A stretch of DNA of 64,000 nt from Streptomyces humi (GCF_001005085.2 NZ_LBMU02000082.1:62001-126000); one strand, 5' to 3'; counted from the stretch's first letter, positions 55,801 to 63,416 are shown. Made by a program: numbers and translations. Notes: a model not told the origin generated them from the sequence alone.

Positions 55801-56083
55801 GGGTGGCGGCGAGGCGGTAGCCCGCGTCGGTGGAGTCGATCACGCCGGCGCCGAGGGCCCGCCGCAGCCGGCCGACCAGCGCCTGGAGGGCGCCACTCGC
55901 GTCGGCGGGCGGTTCGTCGCCCCAGACCTCGTCGACGAGGAGCCCGGCGGGGACCGGGCGGCCGGCCCGCAGCGCCAGCACGGTCAGCAGGGCACGCAGC
56001 CGCGCCCCGCCCACGGGGACGGCCGTACCGTCGGGGCGGAGTACCTGGGTGGTGCCGAGGATCCGATAGCGCACGGGCTCCAT
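52811..56083 (-). CDS. SARP-type regulator with STAND ATPase and TPR domains (AfsR-like)
   Basis: A 1090-residue regulator. The N-terminal OmpR-like winged helix (about 1-95) and bacterial transcriptional activation domain (about 100-245) define a SARP. An NB-ARC-type ATPase follows, with Walker A GPGGAGKT at 287-294 and Walker B LLIILDN at 372-378, then the PREPLGVPGE-like sensor region. The C-terminal half (about 600-1060) is helical and TPR-like. Large SARPs of this layout act as signal-gated activators, often of secondary metabolism. It is convergent with a DrrAB-like exporter, a likely but unproven target. No biosynthetic cluster is in the window, so its regulon is not evident. Confidence 0.9.
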   Translation of the reverse strand: MEPVRYRILGTTQVLRPDGTAVPVGGARLRALLTVLALRAGRPVPAGLLVDEVWGDEPPADASGALQALVGRLRRALGAGVIDSTDAGYRLAATPDDVDLHRFERLTGDGLRALADGDPAKAATVLDDALALWYGPALADLPDRTAEAARADVRRLDALRARHTAALALGQAEQSLPELTALCDAHPLDEPLQALRLRALGATGRTAEALAAYDGVRHLLADRLGSDPGPELRALHAELLDPAPAPKPAEPRPGNLRARLTSFVGREADIETIRADLGTARLVTLLGPGGAGKTRLSQEAAETVRYAARDGVWLAELAPVDDPAAVPEAVLSALGARETVLYGAGAEGMRAAADRHDDPVERLVEHCARRRLLIILDNCEHVVDAAADLTARLLERCPDLTVLATSREPLGVPGELLRPVEPLPDPVALRLFADRGAAARPGFTVDADERTAAACAEICRRLDGLPLAIELAAARLRLLTPRQIADRLDDRFRLLTSGSRTVLPRQQTLRAVVDWSWDLLDAAERDVLGRLSVFAGGCDLAAAEAVCGPAALDALGSLVDKSLVVAAPSADDATMRYRLLETVSEYAGERLDESGDRAAAERAHLTYYRELARTTDPLLRGPGQRAALARFGLEYENLRTALRHAVATRDEQEALCLAHSLIWYWQTRDQRIETRTWCGEIMALGPDPFAAPAVRAEPVWQRLTAAPPPYRGEILAEARRGVHLAQMACMDTELDVWQTPAAQAKLRAVTQVYAPGLPQTTRAPGMFWFYAVMLTGGMERLREIVDAGVDVCRRTPGYEWELAAALQMRANVLANRAVWAGDATRDADESLEIFRRLGDDWGTAEALSARAESRERKGEFTAAAADYRAAVEHAARLGARAQVSVLEARLGSVLLESGDTGQGERLLREVISREEGLRNEAMPAARLFLSGWLTLDGRTAEAREQLQLLREEFKIAHFVVFDALILTQEAWVDALDGLHAEALAGLRQAFQHIADPLTQAIAPHLQSVCLTVAALALAGLDGGVRAPDAVRCLGAADALLPPGHVPAGIERTARERTEARVRAALADDRLWAPAYAEGGGLSLAEATALI

Positions 56084-56249
56084 TGTCCCTGGGGACGCGC
56101 GGGCTCCGCCTGTGGGTTTCGGGACGCGCGGCGCACGGCGTGGCGGTCTTCAGGAACCAGGGGCCCTCCACATGACGTTCTCCTCACGTCACCTGTACGG
56201 TCGACCCCGCACGCCACCACCACCGACGCGCCCCCGGGAGCCCCGCGCC

Positions 56250-57050
56250 ATGACCGCCACCACCACCCGCCCCAGCGACCGGCGGATCAGTCCCGTGTTC
56301 GTCGGGATCCTGGCCGTCACCGCGGTCACCGGGTGGGCCACCTGGTCCGGGTTCGCCCAGCAGCCCGGGGTCGCCGTGTTCCTGTTCGTGACGGCGGCGT
56401 GGATCGTCTCCCTCTGCCTGCACGAGTACGCGCACGCCCGGACCGCCCTGCACGGGGGTGACATCACGGTGGGGGCGAAGGGCTACCTGACCCTGAACCC
56501 GTTGAAGTACACGCACGCGCTGCTGAGCATCGTGCTGCCGGTGCTGTTCGTGATCATGGGCGGGATCGGCCTGCCCGGCGGCGCGGTCTTCATCGAGCGC
56601 CACCGGATCCGCGGCCGCTGGCGGCACAGCCTGATCTCGGCCGCCGGCCCGCTGGCCAACGTGCTGTTCGCCGCGGTCTGCACCGCCCCCTTCTGGCTGG
56701 ACGCCCTGTCCGGCGTCCCGCGCGACTTCCGGTACGCCCTCGCCTTCCTCGCGCTGCTCCAGGTCACCGCGGCGATCCTGAACTTCCTGCCGGTGCCGGG
56801 CCTGGACGGCTACGGCGTGATCGAGCCCTGGCTGTCGTACAACGTCAAGCGGCAGGTGGAGCCGTTCGCCCCGTTCGGCCTGCTGTTCGTGTTCGCGCTG
56901 CTGTGGGTGCCGTCGATCAACAGCGCGTTCTTCGACGTGATCGACGCGCTGCTGCGCGGGCTGGGCGTCGACGACCTCGACCGGTACTGCGGACAGGAGC
57001 TGTACCGCTTCTGGCAGGGCTCGAACGAGTTCTGCTCGGTCGCCGGCTGA
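56250..57050 (+). CDS. M50-family membrane metalloprotease (site-2 protease-like)
   Basis: A 266-residue intramembrane zinc protease. The HExxH zinc motif is CLHEYAHA near residue 57, inside a membrane span, and the second motif is LNFLPVPGLDGYG near 183, supplying the third zinc-binding Asp. About six spans are predicted. The protein lacks the PDZ domain of RseP-type proteases. The ATG at 56250 with GGGAG upstream is preferred; a start at 56172 would add 26 Pro/Arg-rich residues. It is divergent from the SARP gene and convergent with map. Substrates are unknown; membrane-bound anti-sigma factors are typical targets of the family. Confidence 0.85.
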   Translation: MTATTTRPSDRRISPVFVGILAVTAVTGWATWSGFAQQPGVAVFLFVTAAWIVSLCLHEYAHARTALHGGDITVGAKGYLTLNPLKYTHALLSIVLPVLFVIMGGIGLPGGAVFIERHRIRGRWRHSLISAAGPLANVLFAAVCTAPFWLDALSGVPRDFRYALAFLALLQVTAAILNFLPVPGLDGYGVIEPWLSYNVKRQVEPFAPFGLLFVFALLWVPSINSAFFDVIDALLRGLGVDDLDRYCGQELYRFWQGSNEFCSVAG

Positions 57051-57089
57051 CCGGTGCCCCGCCCCGGCAGGGGGCGGGGTGCCGGGGCG

Positions 57090-57947
57090 CTACGGCAGGG
57101 TGAGGATGTCCGCGCCGGTGTCGGTCACCACCAGCGTGTGCTCGAACTGCGCGGTGCGCCTGCGGTCCTTGGTCACGACGGTCCAGCCGTCGTCCCACAT
57201 GTCGTACTCGTGGGTCCCGAGCGTCAGCATCGGCTCGATCGTGAAGGTCATGCCGGGGTGCATCACGGTCGTCGCGTGCGGGCTGTCGTAGTGCGGGATG
57301 ATCAGCCCGGAGTGGAAGGACGAGCTGATGCCGTGCCCGGTGAAGTCCCGGACCACGCCGTAGCCGAAGCGCTTCGCGTACGACTCGATGACCCGGCCGA
57401 TGATGTTGATCTGCCGGCCCGGCTTGACCGCCTTGATCGCCCGGTGCAGGGACTCCCGGGTCCGCTCCACGAGCAGCCGGCTCTCCTCGTCGACGTCCCC
57501 GACCAGGTAGGTCGCGTTGTTGTCGCCGTGCACCCCGCCGATGTACGCCGTCACGTCCAGGTTGACGATGTCGCCGTCCTGGAGCACGGTCGAGTCCGGG
57601 ATGCCGTGGCAGATGACCTCGTTGACGCTGGTGCACAGCGACTTGGGGAAGCCCCGGTAGCCGAGCGTCGAGGGGTAGGCCCCGTGGTCGCACATGTACT
57701 CGTGCGCGACCCGGTCCAGCTCGTCCGTGGTCACCCCCGGGGCGATGATCTTCGCGGCCTCCTCCATCGCCCGCGCGGCGATGCGGCCGGCGGTCCGCAT
57801 CGCCTCGACGGTCTCCGGGGTCTGCACCTCGGATCCGGTGTACGGGGTGGGCGCGGGTTTGCCGACGTACTCGGGTCGGCGGATGTTTCCGGGTACCGAA
57901 CGGGTGGGAGAGAGCTCCCCTGGTACGAGCAGCGACTGGCCAGACAT
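57090..57947 (-). CDS. map: Type I methionine aminopeptidase
   Basis: A 285-residue cytosolic enzyme that removes the initiator Met from new proteins. The five metal ligands are all present: Asp131 and Asp142 (NLDVTAYIGGVHGD), His205 (GHGISS), Glu238 (TIEPML) and Glu269 (FEHTLVV). The N-terminal 40 residues carry a Pro-rich extension as in mycobacterial MapB. The ATG at 57947 lies opposite the start of a small conserved gene. It is not in the ribosomal-protein operon, where Streptomyces has another map copy, so this is probably the second paralogue. Confidence 0.94.
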   Translation of the reverse strand: MSGQSLLVPGELSPTRSVPGNIRRPEYVGKPAPTPYTGSEVQTPETVEAMRTAGRIAARAMEEAAKIIAPGVTTDELDRVAHEYMCDHGAYPSTLGYRGFPKSLCTSVNEVICHGIPDSTVLQDGDIVNLDVTAYIGGVHGDNNATYLVGDVDEESRLLVERTRESLHRAIKAVKPGRQINIIGRVIESYAKRFGYGVVRDFTGHGISSSFHSGLIIPHYDSPHATTVMHPGMTFTIEPMLTLGTHEYDMWDDGWTVVTKDRRRTAQFEHTLVVTDTGADILTLP

Positions 57948-58005
57948 GCCAGCGAGTCTAACCAGCGGGCATGGGGGAACATGTGGTTGGCGAAAGGAGC
58001 GGGTC

Positions 58006-58239
58006 ATGGCCTTGTTCAAGAAGCGGACCGTCGCGAAGGCGGGCGAGTGGTACTACTGCCTGCAACACAAGAAGGTCGAGGAGGGGCCCGAGTGCCCCGC
58101 CAAGGACCGGTTCGGCCCCTACGCCACCCGGGCGGAGGCGGAGCACGCCATGGAGATCGCACGCGAGCGCAACCTCCAGTGGGAGAACGACCCGCGGTGG
58201 CACGACGCGCCGGCCGGTGACTCCTCGGACGAGGGCTGA
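58006..58239 (+). CDS. Small conserved actinobacterial protein (77 residues)
   Basis: Starts at an ATG with AAAGGAG six bases upstream. The sequence has an RNA- or peptidoglycan-binding look: KAGEWYYCLQHKKVEEGPEC, then FGPYATRAEAEHAMEIARER and a DPRWHD tail. The YATRAEAEHA segment resembles a SPOR-like or SHOCT-sized element found in many actinobacterial small proteins; function unknown. It is divergent from map. Confidence 0.75.
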   Translation: MALFKKRTVAKAGEWYYCLQHKKVEEGPECPAKDRFGPYATRAEAEHAMEIARERNLQWENDPRWHDAPAGDSSDEG

Positions 58240-58258
58240 CCGGGGCGCCAAGAGCTGA

Positions 58259-59533
58259 TCAGAGCGGGGTCGGGGCGGCGTCCGTGCGCTGGGCGCGCAG
58301 CCGCAGGGCGTGTTCGTTCGTCCGCGCGTCGTACGACATGAGGGCGGGCAGGCCCAGGGCCAGCAGGCCGACCGCCCCCACGCACAGCAGGCCGCCGGCG
58401 CCGACGGACGTCCGCACCCCGAACCGGCCGGCCATGGCGCCGGACCGGACCTGGCCGAGGGTGGGACCCACGGAGTACGACAGCAGCTCGATCCCGGCGA
58501 GGCGGCCGCGCAGCTCGTCGGGGATCGTCTGGTTCCACATGGCCGCACGGAAGATCCCGCTGACCATGTCGCAGCCGCCGGCGACGACGAGGAAGAGCAG
58601 CACCAGCCACACGTTCGCCATGGCTCCGGCGGCGGCGACGGCCAGGCCCCACAGCGCGGCGGACAGCACCACCATCCTGCCGTGCCGGTGCACCCGTGCC
58701 GTCCAGCCGCTGACGAGACTGACGAGGAGGGCGCCGGCGGGGACGCTCGCGTACATCAGGCCGAGCGACCAGTCGGCGTCCAACTCGTCGGCCAGGAAGG
58801 GCAGTACGGCGAGCGGCATGGCAAGGAACATCGCCGCGAGGTCGATCGCGTAGGTGCCGAGGAGTTCCTTGCGGCCCCAGGCGTAGCGGGCGCCTTCGGC
58901 GATGGCGCGCAGGGAGGGTTTCGCGGCCTCGTGGGAGGCGGGGGACGCGGCGATGGGCACGGTCAGGGCGACGGAGACCAGGAACGTGACGAGATCGGCG
59001 CCGTAGGCCCAGCCGAGGCCCGCGTACGCCACGACCACGCCGGCGACGGCGGGGCCCGCGACGCCGCCGACGGTCCACCGGAACGAGTTCAGGGCGGCCG
59101 CGGCGGGGAGGTCGTCGTGGGCGACGATCCGCGGCAGCAGCGAGTCGAGGGCCGGGCGCTGGACCGACACCAGGGCGGAGGAGAGGGCCGCGACGGCGTA
59201 CAGCGGCCACACCGCCGGGTGCGGCAGCAACGCGTTGACCAGCAGGGCCGCGCTGAGCAGACCCTGTCCGGCCTCGGTCCACAGGATGAGCCGGCGCTTG
59301 TCCAGGGCGTCGGCGAGGGCGCCGCCGTAGAGCCCGAACAGGATGAGCGGGAGCAGTTCGACGGCGCCGATGGCCCCTACGGCGGTCGCGGAACCCGTGA
59401 GGTCCTTGATCTGCACGGGGAGCGCGACGAACGTCAGGAAGCTGCCGAAGTTGCTGACGAGCCCGGAGACCCACAGCCTCCGGAAGTCGGCGGAGGCATG
59501 CCAGGGGGTCAGGTCAGGGAGGAGACGGCTCAC
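58259..59533 (-). CDS. MFS transporter of the EntS/TetA-like exporter group
   Basis: A 424-residue major facilitator with about 12 spans. The GTG at 59533 gives a family-like N-terminus (WHASADFRRLWVSGLVSNFG near 12-31); a longer frame would read through GC-rich tandem repeats and is unlikely. Other marks are GGALADALDKRRL near 72 and SSALVSVQRPALDSLLPRIV near 120, typical of EntS-like and macrolide-type exporters. Substrate unknown. No ribosome site is visible. Confidence 0.82.
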   Translation of the reverse strand: MSRLLPDLTPWHASADFRRLWVSGLVSNFGSFLTFVALPVQIKDLTGSATAVGAIGAVELLPLILFGLYGGALADALDKRRLILWTEAGQGLLSAALLVNALLPHPAVWPLYAVAALSSALVSVQRPALDSLLPRIVAHDDLPAAAALNSFRWTVGGVAGPAVAGVVVAYAGLGWAYGADLVTFLVSVALTVPIAASPASHEAAKPSLRAIAEGARYAWGRKELLGTYAIDLAAMFLAMPLAVLPFLADELDADWSLGLMYASVPAGALLVSLVSGWTARVHRHGRMVVLSAALWGLAVAAAGAMANVWLVLLFLVVAGGCDMVSGIFRAAMWNQTIPDELRGRLAGIELLSYSVGPTLGQVRSGAMAGRFGVRTSVGAGGLLCVGAVGLLALGLPALMSYDARTNEHALRLRAQRTDAAPTPL

Positions 59534-59597
59534 GCTGGGCCATGCTGAACGCTGCGCTCGGCTCGGGCAAACAGTTTTCGTGCGGGGGCCGGCCCGG

Positions 59598-59692
59598 GTG
59601 CGGCCCGGTGAGGGCTGAGTGCGGCCCGGTGAGGGCTGAGTGCGGCCGGGTGGGGGCTGGATGCGGACCGGGTGCGGGCCGGTGGGGGCTGG
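59598..59692. repeat. 21-bp tandem repeats
   Basis: GTGCGGCCCGGTGAGGGCTGA is repeated at 59598 and 59619, with a third variant copy at 59640 (GTGCGGCCGGGTGGGGGCTGG) and a worn fourth copy after it. The block lies between the MFS start and a dispersed hairpin repeat, outside any supported gene. Confidence 0.85.
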
Positions 59693-59765
59693 TCGCGCAG
59701 TTCCCCGCGCCCCTTCAGGGGCGCGTCGGCGCAGCGCCCCTTCAGGGGCGCGGGGAACTGCGCGA
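59693..59765. repeat. Dispersed G+C-rich intergenic repeat, copy 3, with 22-bp perfect arms
   Basis: Outer arms TCGCGCAGTTCCCCGCGCCC (extended by CT) and their exact complement at 59744-59765 enclose an inner GCGCCCCTTCAGGGGCGC hairpin. It is the best preserved of the three copies in the window and shares the GTCGCGCAGTTCC lead with the copy near 50150. It lies downstream of the SIS-domain gene (minus strand) and may end its transcript. Confidence 0.8.
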
Positions 59766-59794
59766 GCAACCACCACGTGCCCGCGGCCGACGTG

Positions 59795-60394
59795 TCACCA
59801 CGGGTTCGGTGGCGGGGCCAGCACCGTCTCCGCGAACTTCGTCAGGCGGTCCCGGAAGCGGCGGCGCCCCCGTGGAGACGGGCCGTTCTCCCCCGCCGCC
59901 GCGCTGACCAGGTGCTGGACGGTGTCCAGGTCCAGCTCCGCCGCCTCGGGGACGGTGAGCGTCTCGTGGGCCATCGCGGTCAGCGCGTCGTCGGTGGTGG
60001 TGGACAGGGCCAGGACCGTCACGCCGGCGCGGCGGGCCGTGTGGACCCGCTCCAGCAGGGTTCCGGTGTCCCCCGGCGCCACCACCAGCAGCGTCTCGCC
60101 CCGGCGGGCCGTCTCGATGCGGGCGGGGCCGACCGCGAGGTGCGCCGGGTCGGTGGGGCGGGCGCCGTGCCGTACGAGGGTGGGTGCCAGTTCCGGGGTG
60201 CCGGACCACGCGGCCTCGTCCACCAGGTGCGCGGCGAGATGCCACGGCTCGTACCGCGGGGTGCCGAGCAGGAGCAGTCCGCCGCCGTGGGTGACGACCG
60301 AGCCGCGCAGGGCGCCCGCGAATCTGCGCGTCGCGGTCAACCACTCGGTCCCGGCAAGCACTTCACGCAACAACGCGACCCGTACGGCGTCCAT
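59795..60394 (-). CDS. SIS-domain-like protein
   Basis: A 199-residue soluble protein. The central part (about 100-155) has ETLLVVAPGDTGTLLERVHT followed by GVTVLALSTTTDD, the pattern of a sugar-isomerase (SIS) fold that binds phosphosugars. The N-terminal GSVVTHGGGLLLLGTPRYEP stretch could be the first strand and loop of the same fold. Catalytic residues are not clear, so a regulatory or binding role is possible. The ATG at 60394 is divergent from a sialidase-like gene, which hints at amino-sugar metabolism but is not proof. Confidence 0.6.
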   Translation of the reverse strand: MDAVRVALLREVLAGTEWLTATRRFAGALRGSVVTHGGGLLLLGTPRYEPWHLAAHLVDEAAWSGTPELAPTLVRHGARPTDPAHLAVGPARIETARRGETLLVVAPGDTGTLLERVHTARRAGVTVLALSTTTDDALTAMAHETLTVPEAAELDLDTVQHLVSAAAGENGPSPRGRRRFRDRLTKFAETVLAPPPNPW

Positions 60395-60474
60395 GTCTCC
60401 GCATACTGCCGTAATCGGACAGTCGTGACGCGGAGTTCACCGCGAATTCGCCCGACCCGGGGAGGAGGCGGCCC

Positions 60475-61554
60475 ATGAACGACGCAGCAGCAAGCATTCC
60501 CTTCCGGGCGGGCACCGAGGGCTACGCCAGTTTCCGGATCCCGGCGGTGGTGGTCTCCCGGGCGGGCACCGTGCTCGCCTTCTGCGAGGGGAGAGTCGAC
60601 TCCGCGGCCGACCACGGGCACATCGACATCGTGCTGAAGAGGTCCGCGGACGGCGGGCGCACCTGGGGGGCTCTCCAGGCCGCGGCGAGCAACGGCACCG
60701 ATCTCGCCGGGAACCCCGCGCCCGTGGTGCTCGACAGCGGGCGGATCCTGCTGGTGCACGTCCGCAGTGCCGCATCCGCCACCGAGGACGCCATCCTGCG
60801 CGGGCAGGTGTCCGACGCGGACGGGCGGCGGGTGTGGGTGCAGCACAGCGACGACGACGGGCTGACGTGGTCCGCGCCGACGGAGATCACCCCGTCGGTG
60901 AAGAAGGCCGGCTGGCGGTGGTACGCCACGACACCGGGGCACGCCCTCCAGTTGCGTTCGGGGCGGGTCGTCGTGGCCGCCAACCACACCCTGCCGCCGG
61001 CCGGGACGGACAACGGCACCGAGGCCAGGTACAACAGCGGGCACTGCCTGCTCAGCGACGACGACGGGGAGACCTGGTACCTCGGCTACCTCGACGAGAA
61101 CACCGACGGGTACGTCAACGTCAACGAGACCACCGCCGCCGAACTGCCGGACGGCCGCGTCTACTTCAACACCCGCAACGATTCACCGGCGCCGGGGAAC
61201 CGGGCCGACGCGCACTCGGCGGACGGCGGGCGCACGCTCGTGAAGCCGTTCCGGCCGCAGGCCGGGATCGGCGCGCCCGTCTGCGAGGCCGCCGTGCTCC
61301 AACTCCGCGACCCGGACCTGCTGCTGTACTCCGGGCCCGCCGACCCCGCGGCCCGCGCCCTGATGACGATCCGCGTCTCCGCCGACGGCGGCACCACCTG
61401 GCGGTCCGCGTACCCGGTCGACGGACTGCCCGCGGCCTACTCGGACCTGACCCGCGTCGACGCGGAGACCGTGGGACTGCTGTACGAGACCGGTGACTTC
61501 AGCGCGTACTCGACGATCACGTTCCGCCGGGTGCCGGTCAACCGGCTCACCTGA
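60475..61554 (+). CDS. Exo-alpha-sialidase-like protein (BNR/Asp-box)
   Basis: A 359-residue six-bladed propeller of the sialidase superfamily. The arginine motif SFRIPAVV is at about 19-26. Asp boxes SADGGRTW (about 57), SDDDGLTW (about 122), SDDDGETW (about 194) and SADGGTTW (about 302) are present, with YATTPGHALQL near 148. The ATG at 60475 has GGAGGAGG upstream. There is no signal peptide or secretion anchor, unlike typical Streptomyces sialidases, so the enzyme is predicted to be cytoplasmic. It would release terminal sialic acid or a related sugar; catalytic Tyr/Glu cannot be fixed from sequence alone. Confidence 0.85.
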   Translation: MNDAAASIPFRAGTEGYASFRIPAVVVSRAGTVLAFCEGRVDSAADHGHIDIVLKRSADGGRTWGALQAAASNGTDLAGNPAPVVLDSGRILLVHVRSAASATEDAILRGQVSDADGRRVWVQHSDDDGLTWSAPTEITPSVKKAGWRWYATTPGHALQLRSGRVVVAANHTLPPAGTDNGTEARYNSGHCLLSDDDGETWYLGYLDENTDGYVNVNETTAAELPDGRVYFNTRNDSPAPGNRADAHSADGGRTLVKPFRPQAGIGAPVCEAAVLQLRDPDLLLYSGPADPAARALMTIRVSADGGTTWRSAYPVDGLPAAYSDLTRVDAETVGLLYETGDFSAYSTITFRRVPVNRLT

Positions 61555-61592
61555 CCGGGTGGGGCCGTCGGCACGGACGTAGAGTCGGCCCC

Positions 61593-62318
61593 ATGACCTC
61601 TTCCGACAGTGCACAGCAGCCGGCCGCCGAGCAGGCTCCCGCCCCCGCCAAGGACCCCTGGGACCTGCCCGACGTCTCCGGCCTGGTCGTGGGTGTGCTC
61701 GGCGGCACCGGCCCGCAGGGCAAGGGCCTGGCCTACCGGCTGGCCCGGGCCGGCCAGAAGGTGATCATCGGCTCCCGGGCCGCGGAGCGCGCGCAGGCCG
61801 CCGCCGCCGAGCTCGGGCACGGTGTCGAGGGCGCCGACAACGCCGAGTGCGCGCGCCGCAGCGACATCGTGATCGTCGCCGTGCCGTGGGACGGGCACGG
61901 CAAGACGCTGGAGTCGCTGCGCGCGGAGCTGGCCGGGAAGCTGGTCGTGGACTGCGTCAACCCGCTCGGCTTCGACAAGAAGGGCGCCTACGCGCTCAAG
62001 CCGGCGGAGGGCAGCGCGGCCGAGCAGGCGGCGGCGCTGCTGCCGGACTCGCGGGTCACGGCCGCGTTCCACCACCTGTCGGCCGTGCTGCTCCAGGACC
62101 CGGAGATCGAGGAGATCGACACCGATGTGATGGTGCTGGGCGAGGTGCGGGCCGACGTGGAGATCGTGCAGGCGCTGGCCGGGCGGATCGCCGGGATGCG
62201 GGGGGTCTTCGCGGGACGGCTGCGCAACGCCCACCAGGTGGAGTCGCTGGTCGCGAACCTGATCTCGGTGAACCGCCGCTACAAGGCGCACGCGGGGCTG
62301 CGCGTCACGGACGTCTGA
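61593..62318 (+). CDS. npdG: NADPH-dependent F420 reductase
   Basis: A 241-residue oxidoreductase moving hydride between NADP(H) and the deazaflavin cofactor F420. The Rossmann motif GVLGGTGPQGKGLAYRLARA is at about 34-53, with VIIGSRAAERA as the NADP phosphate-binding loop near 56, AVPWDGHGKTL near 93 and the C-terminal RNAHQVESLVANLISVNRRY. An N-terminal 25-residue Ala/Pro lead is typical of actinobacterial NpdG. A hydrophobic 60-residue gene follows. Confidence 0.93.
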   Translation: MTSSDSAQQPAAEQAPAPAKDPWDLPDVSGLVVGVLGGTGPQGKGLAYRLARAGQKVIIGSRAAERAQAAAAELGHGVEGADNAECARRSDIVIVAVPWDGHGKTLESLRAELAGKLVVDCVNPLGFDKKGAYALKPAEGSAAEQAAALLPDSRVTAAFHHLSAVLLQDPEIEEIDTDVMVLGEVRADVEIVQALAGRIAGMRGVFAGRLRNAHQVESLVANLISVNRRYKAHAGLRVTDV

Positions 62319-62381
62319 GCGGATGGGGGACACTGGTGGACGCTGGCAGTGTCCCCCCCCCGTCACGAGAAAGCGGCCCCT

Positions 62382-62564
62382 ATGCCCCGCCTCGCCCTCT
62401 ACGCCCTGGCCGTCTGCGTCCTCGCGGTCGTCGCCGCCGTCGTCTCCTTCGTCCAGGGCAGCTGGCCGGTCGGCGTGGTCTGGGTGCTGCTGACAGGTCT
62501 GTCGTCCAACATGACCTGGTACTACGCGCGCCGCGCCCGCGCCGGCAAGCCGACCGCTAGCTGA
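62382..62564 (+). CDS. Small two-span membrane protein (60 residues)
   Basis: Starts at an ATG at 62382 in a weak context (AAGCGG upstream). Two hydrophobic segments (about 5-25 and 29-45) flank a short turn, followed by WYYARRARAGK, a positive-inside tail. Similar short proteins follow npdG in other Streptomyces as I recall. The last seven codons overlap the 3' end of the convergent PhzF gene by eight bases. Function unknown. Confidence 0.65.
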   Translation: MPRLALYALAVCVLAVVAAVVSFVQGSWPVGVVWVLLTGLSSNMTWYYARRARAGKPTAS

Positions 62565-63225
62565 GTCCCGGCTGCTTCTCCGGGCCCTCCAGGAAGACCC
62601 GCCCGCCGATCTCCACCCAGCCGTACGGCTGCGGTGCGGTGAGGATCTGCGAGCCCTCGCCCTGGGTGATGTTCAGGGCCCGGCCCAGTCGGTCGGTGAG
62701 CAGCAGCGCCGCCGCCCCGGTCGCCTCGTCCTCCTGGATCCCGTCGTCACGGCCGGGGAAACCGCGGGCGCGGACCCGGCCCGCCGACTCGTCCTCCCAC
62801 GCCCATGCGTAGATCCACTCGCCGGGCGGCGGCACCGGCAGCGCGTCGACCTCGGCGGCCGTGGCGTACTGGCGCAGGGTGCGGGGCGGGGCCCACTCCG
62901 GGAGCGCCTCGATCCAGCTGAACTCGCCGTCGAGCCGGGCGCCCACCACTCCGGCGGGGGTGACCAGTTCCGGCACGTCCAGCAGCCAGGCCGTGCCGAC
63001 GCAGGGGTGCCCGGCGAAGGGCAGGCGCAGGGTGGGGGTGTAGATGTCGACGACCCCGCGCTCGGGGTCGTCCACGAACACGGTCTCGCTGAAGCCGAGT
63101 TTCGCGGCCAGCGCCTGCCGGTCCTCTCGCCCGGGCAGCACCGAGCCGTCGCGGACGACGCCCAGTTCGTTGCCGTATCCGCCGTTCGCCGCGCAGAAGA
63201 CCCGCAGCACGTCGTAATCAGTCAC
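62557..63225 (-). CDS. Short PhzF-family isomerase-like protein
   Basis: A 222-residue protein of the PhzF/diaminopimelate-epimerase-like fold. Marks are LRVFCAANGGYGNELGVV at about 7-24, the catalytic Glu in GFSETVFV near 47, LPFAGHPCVGTAWLL near 73 and DEATGAAALLL near 168. Usual PhzF proteins have about 260-300 residues, so part of the middle is shortened. The GTG at 63225 lacks a ribosome site; TTGAAT six bases upstream may be the -10 box of a leaderless message. A start about 45 bases earlier is possible. Role unknown; no phenazine genes are nearby. Confidence 0.8.
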   Translation of the reverse strand: MTDYDVLRVFCAANGGYGNELGVVRDGSVLPGREDRQALAAKLGFSETVFVDDPERGVVDIYTPTLRLPFAGHPCVGTAWLLDVPELVTPAGVVGARLDGEFSWIEALPEWAPPRTLRQYATAAEVDALPVPPPGEWIYAWAWEDESAGRVRARGFPGRDDGIQEDEATGAAALLLTDRLGRALNITQGEGSQILTAPQPYGWVEIGGRVFLEGPEKQPGLS

Positions 63226-63357
63226 TCCGGCATTCAAGCACCCGACGCCACATGACCTTTCCTTTACCATCCCTTGGTGGCGACTTTGAGCCGTCGAGAT
63301 CAAGCCGTGCCTGTGATTTTTCTGTGTCTGGTGAATCACACCCCGCATGGGTATGAG

Positions 63358-63396
63358 TGAGGTAAGCCTCAGGTAAGTTAGGGCAGCCTCACCACA
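63358..63396 (+). promoter_or_regulatory. Two iron-box-like sites before efeO
   Basis: TGAGGTAAGCCTCAGGTAA (63358-63376) and TTAGGGCAGCCTCACCACA (63378-63396) each match about 13 of 19 positions of the DtxR/IdeR/DmdR box TTAGGTTAGGCTAACCTAA. They lie side by side just upstream of an iron-uptake gene, so repression by iron-loaded DmdR1 is likely. Confidence 0.7.
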
Positions 63397-63416
63397 CCAT
63401 CTCGCTTGGAGCCTGC

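Noticed and set aside
52076..56461. A 1461-codon open frame on the plus strand across the exporter permease and SARP gene
   Set aside because: It overlaps genes with firm domain evidence on both strands, and its composition is that of a GC-rich shadow frame.
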